This document shows positions 61,923-64,000 of a stretch of 64,000 nucleotides of DNA, one piece after another (position 1 is the first letter of the stretch; every line of letters begins with the position of its first letter). Position numbers and translations under genes: made by a program. The notes under the pieces were generated by a model, which saw nothing but the letters and a program-made list of their open reading frames with translations, was not told where the DNA came from and made no database searches. Location: NCBI RefSeq assembly GCF_001039355.2, contig NW_019775380.1, forward strand, positions 183,637 through 247,636. The letters are read 5' to 3'. The stretch is from Lingula anatina. Taxonomy: Eukaryota; Brachiopoda; Lingulata; Lingulida; Lingulidae.

Positions 61923-61930
61923 TGACGTCA
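61923..61930. promoter_or_regulatory. Perfect CRE palindrome (TGACGTCA)
   Basis: An exact 8 bp CREB/ATF site lies about 310 bp upstream of the inferred first donor of the L3MBTL-type gene, in a CpG-containing patch. A promoter role is inference from position. Confidence 0.5.
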
Positions 61931-62370
61931 GTCTACGATCCGTCTCAGCTGACAGGAAAATACATTCGAAGAAAAAACACATTGCACAGAAATACAGCAT
62001 TCGTTGTCACCGTGAGTATTCATACAAGCAAATATACTTGTCCTGTATGAGATGCTAGCGTCAGAGCATGTTCTGGAGGCACACATTAGAATATATGCGG
62101 TGCACTTTTCTAGTCGATTATGGCGTCGAAGACCATGTTAATTGTGATTGTGAACATAGGTATTATTCAAGTAGCTACTTGCAAGATAACCACGAGATTT
62201 TAAGGCATAAAGAAATAGCGTTAACTTACTTTTTAAGTGCTGATAGTGCCCTACTCATATTAGGACAAAGCTTCTATGTACCATTCATGCATCAGCTCCA
62301 AAAAAATGACAATTGCTTGCTAGAGATCGAGGGAGATGCCCTCGAACTACTCTCCCCTCCCCTCCGACGA

Positions 62371-62373
<3 letters not shown>

Positions 62374-62409
<36 letters not shown>
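62374..62409 (+). repeat. (CA)18 microsatellite
   Basis: Uninterrupted CA dinucleotide repeat. Confidence 0.95.
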
Positions 62410-62414
<5 letters not shown>

Positions 62415-63465
62415 TCGTTTTTTATGAATCTTTTTTTAAGTGCTTGAAAAGTAATGCCTCGTTTTTTTTTTCTTTAGAAAGTGTAAAATGGGATGCAATA
62501 TTTCGTGCAAGTCAGCAACCATAAATATGAAAATTCACCACCGACACATTGTGTAGATCATAAAATTGGCAAACTTTGACTCGTGGAGGTTATGTCAACA
62601 CTTTATGCTCCATTTGTAACAAATATATATTCGAGTTCCTTTTGTAGCTTTGAAGCTTAGCCTGTTGACTTTCCAGAGCTGTGCTTTACAAATGTACCTA
62701 ATGCTGCCCTTTTTCTGCAAGCTATATATGACACATGTACAACCTACACCTTACAAACTTACCATACTTTTAAATACAACTTTAGACCTAGTGCTCAAGC
62801 CACACTTTAGACTCTTCTTAAAACAGATACACTGTATTTCACCTTATATGTTTCAGAACTTCTTTCACAACTTTTGCCAGCATAACATGTCATTGTAAGG
62901 TAGGATTGTTGGGAACTAAATTTTGGTCTTTGGTGTGATTGATATTTGTCTAGAATGTATGCTTGCAGCATGCATGTTTGTTTGATCTGCCAAAGTTAGC
63001 ATGAAGTGAACAAGTACTTAGTAAAAGGAAAATATGGCAGAATTGACCTGTTTTTGAATTCACATTTTCGATTGTCTTTGCATAGTTGACTTTTCTTTTG
63101 CAGCCTTTTGAAGTAGTCTTTGGTCCATATACTGGTTTATAGCCTCTGCTTCATGAGCAGTCAGTGTGGTTTATTCCATAGAAAGGAAATTGTTGTTGTG
63201 TCAGTTAATTTTAAGACATAAATGTCTAATTCAGTAATGACAGTCTGACTGAATACATGATCTATTTCGCACTAATAATGGCAATACAAATTAACTAGAA
63301 CTACATCTTTATATCAGTGCCTAATGAGCTAAGTTAGCTCTGTGGTAGCTTGAGGCACTATACACAAAGAAGGTGAATATAAGTGGAAGGACTTGAACAA
63401 GTATGGATACTTATAGGTGCATGGAATAGGTTGTCATCTTGTTTGTCATAGTTTTCAGTAACACC

Positions 63466-63466
63466 T

Positions 63467-63505
<39 letters not shown>

Positions 63506-63508
63506 TTA
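63466..63508 (+). repeat. (TTTA)n microsatellite
   Basis: About ten tandem TTTA units. Confidence 0.95.
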
Positions 63509-64000
63509 TTTTGTATGGCATATAGATCTATATGACTGAGTTTATATATACACCACTTTTTGTTAAGACTTAAAATCTTTGTGATGACTGCTTCAAAAAA
63601 AGGGGGGGTTTCTGCAGGTGTCGGGTATAAAGTAAGTCTAACTTGTTTTTAAATCAAGTCTGTTTGCTGTATTGTCGGATAGGTGTATATTAGGTTTTGC
63701 ATGTTAAATTGCAAAGTTATATATATTATTCTTTATATATATGTATACATATATTTCAGTGGAGAAAAATTTTTTGTCTGCTCTTGTGATCAGTCACAGG
63801 GAATCACCATGGGGTTGCCAGGTGGTGGGTGTCCAAGTGAGCTCAATAGTCTTTGAACTGTCATTCCTCGCCTACATTTACTCTTCATCAGTCCCATAGG
63901 GGTTTGCAAGTGTAGGGGTTTGAATATAGAGAAAAATGCAGAAAAATAACTGTTCAAATGTTATTTTCTGGAAATATTAAGTGCTTTTTTTTCAAGTTAT

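Larger units (their letters stand above)
61700..64000. other. Upstream region of the L3MBTL-type gene, no gene seen
   Basis: The region has a CRE palindrome at 61923-61930, a (CA)n run at 62374-62409 and a (TTTA)n run at 63466-63508. Open frames here, including a 119-codon plus-strand frame that runs into the CA repeat, look random. Confidence 0.45.

Noticed and set aside
62068-62427. 119-codon plus-strand open frame near the right edge
   Set aside because: It ends by translating a CA microsatellite as His-Thr repeats and shows no protein-like features.
1-64000. CRISPR arrays, operons or bacterial insertion sequences
   Set aside because: The window is intron-rich animal DNA. No regularly spaced direct repeats of CRISPR type and no transposase frame were found.

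Overview
This window is nuclear DNA of an invertebrate bilaterian animal. The genes are split by many AT-rich introns with GT...AG borders, there are microsatellites and miniature DNA transposons, and three genes are animal-type: RAB10, a MAK/CILK1-type kinase and an L3MBTL-type MBT-repeat protein. The species cannot be fixed from sequence alone. One base (4987) is an unresolved N.

Layout. (1) About 1-24.6 kb, minus strand: the 5' part of an unrecognised gene. Two candidate first coding exons (22008-21679, with a SAM-like domain; 11995-11189, low complexity) both end in phase 0. A downstream Ser/Arg-rich exon (1385-1184) begins in phase 0, so they look like alternative N-termini of one gene. 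The gene runs off the left edge. Its introns hold several terminal-inverted-repeat or foldback elements and a CTCF-like site. (2) 27.7-31.4 kb, minus strand: a complete six-exon RAB10 (200 residues), probably with a long 3' UTR. (3) 34.1-45.1 kb, plus strand: a complete MAK/CILK1-type ciliary kinase of about 528 residues, head-to-head with RAB10 across about 2.7 kb that contains a small MITE and an X-box-like site. (4) 45.3-61.6 kb, minus strand: a complete L3MBTL-type chromatin reader of about 1107 residues in 19 coding exons plus an upstream non-coding exon, tail-to-tail with the kinase gene. (5) 61.7-64 kb: promoter-side DNA with a perfect CRE palindrome and microsatellites; no gene seen.

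Main discovery candidate: the kinase gene carries two tandem, equal-length (133 bp), phase-identical versions of the exon that encodes the catalytic loop, DFG motif and TDY activation segment. One version has HRDLKPEN and DFG, the other HRDMKPEN and DLG. Because 133 is not a multiple of 3, using both or neither breaks the frame, so they should be mutually exclusive. The gene would then make two kinases differing only in the catalytic and activation core. Other points of note are a 123 bp MITE with perfect 30 bp TIRs and a 9 bp target duplication, two copies of one palindromic foldback family, a RAB10 ending in CCSK, and an L3MBTL protein with two different C2HC fingers.

The genes do not form an operon. 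RAB10 and the MAK-type kinase are linked in the literature to ciliary biology, so a shared divergent regulatory region is plausible but is inference. All exon joins were checked by reading phase and codon count; none was checked against transcripts.
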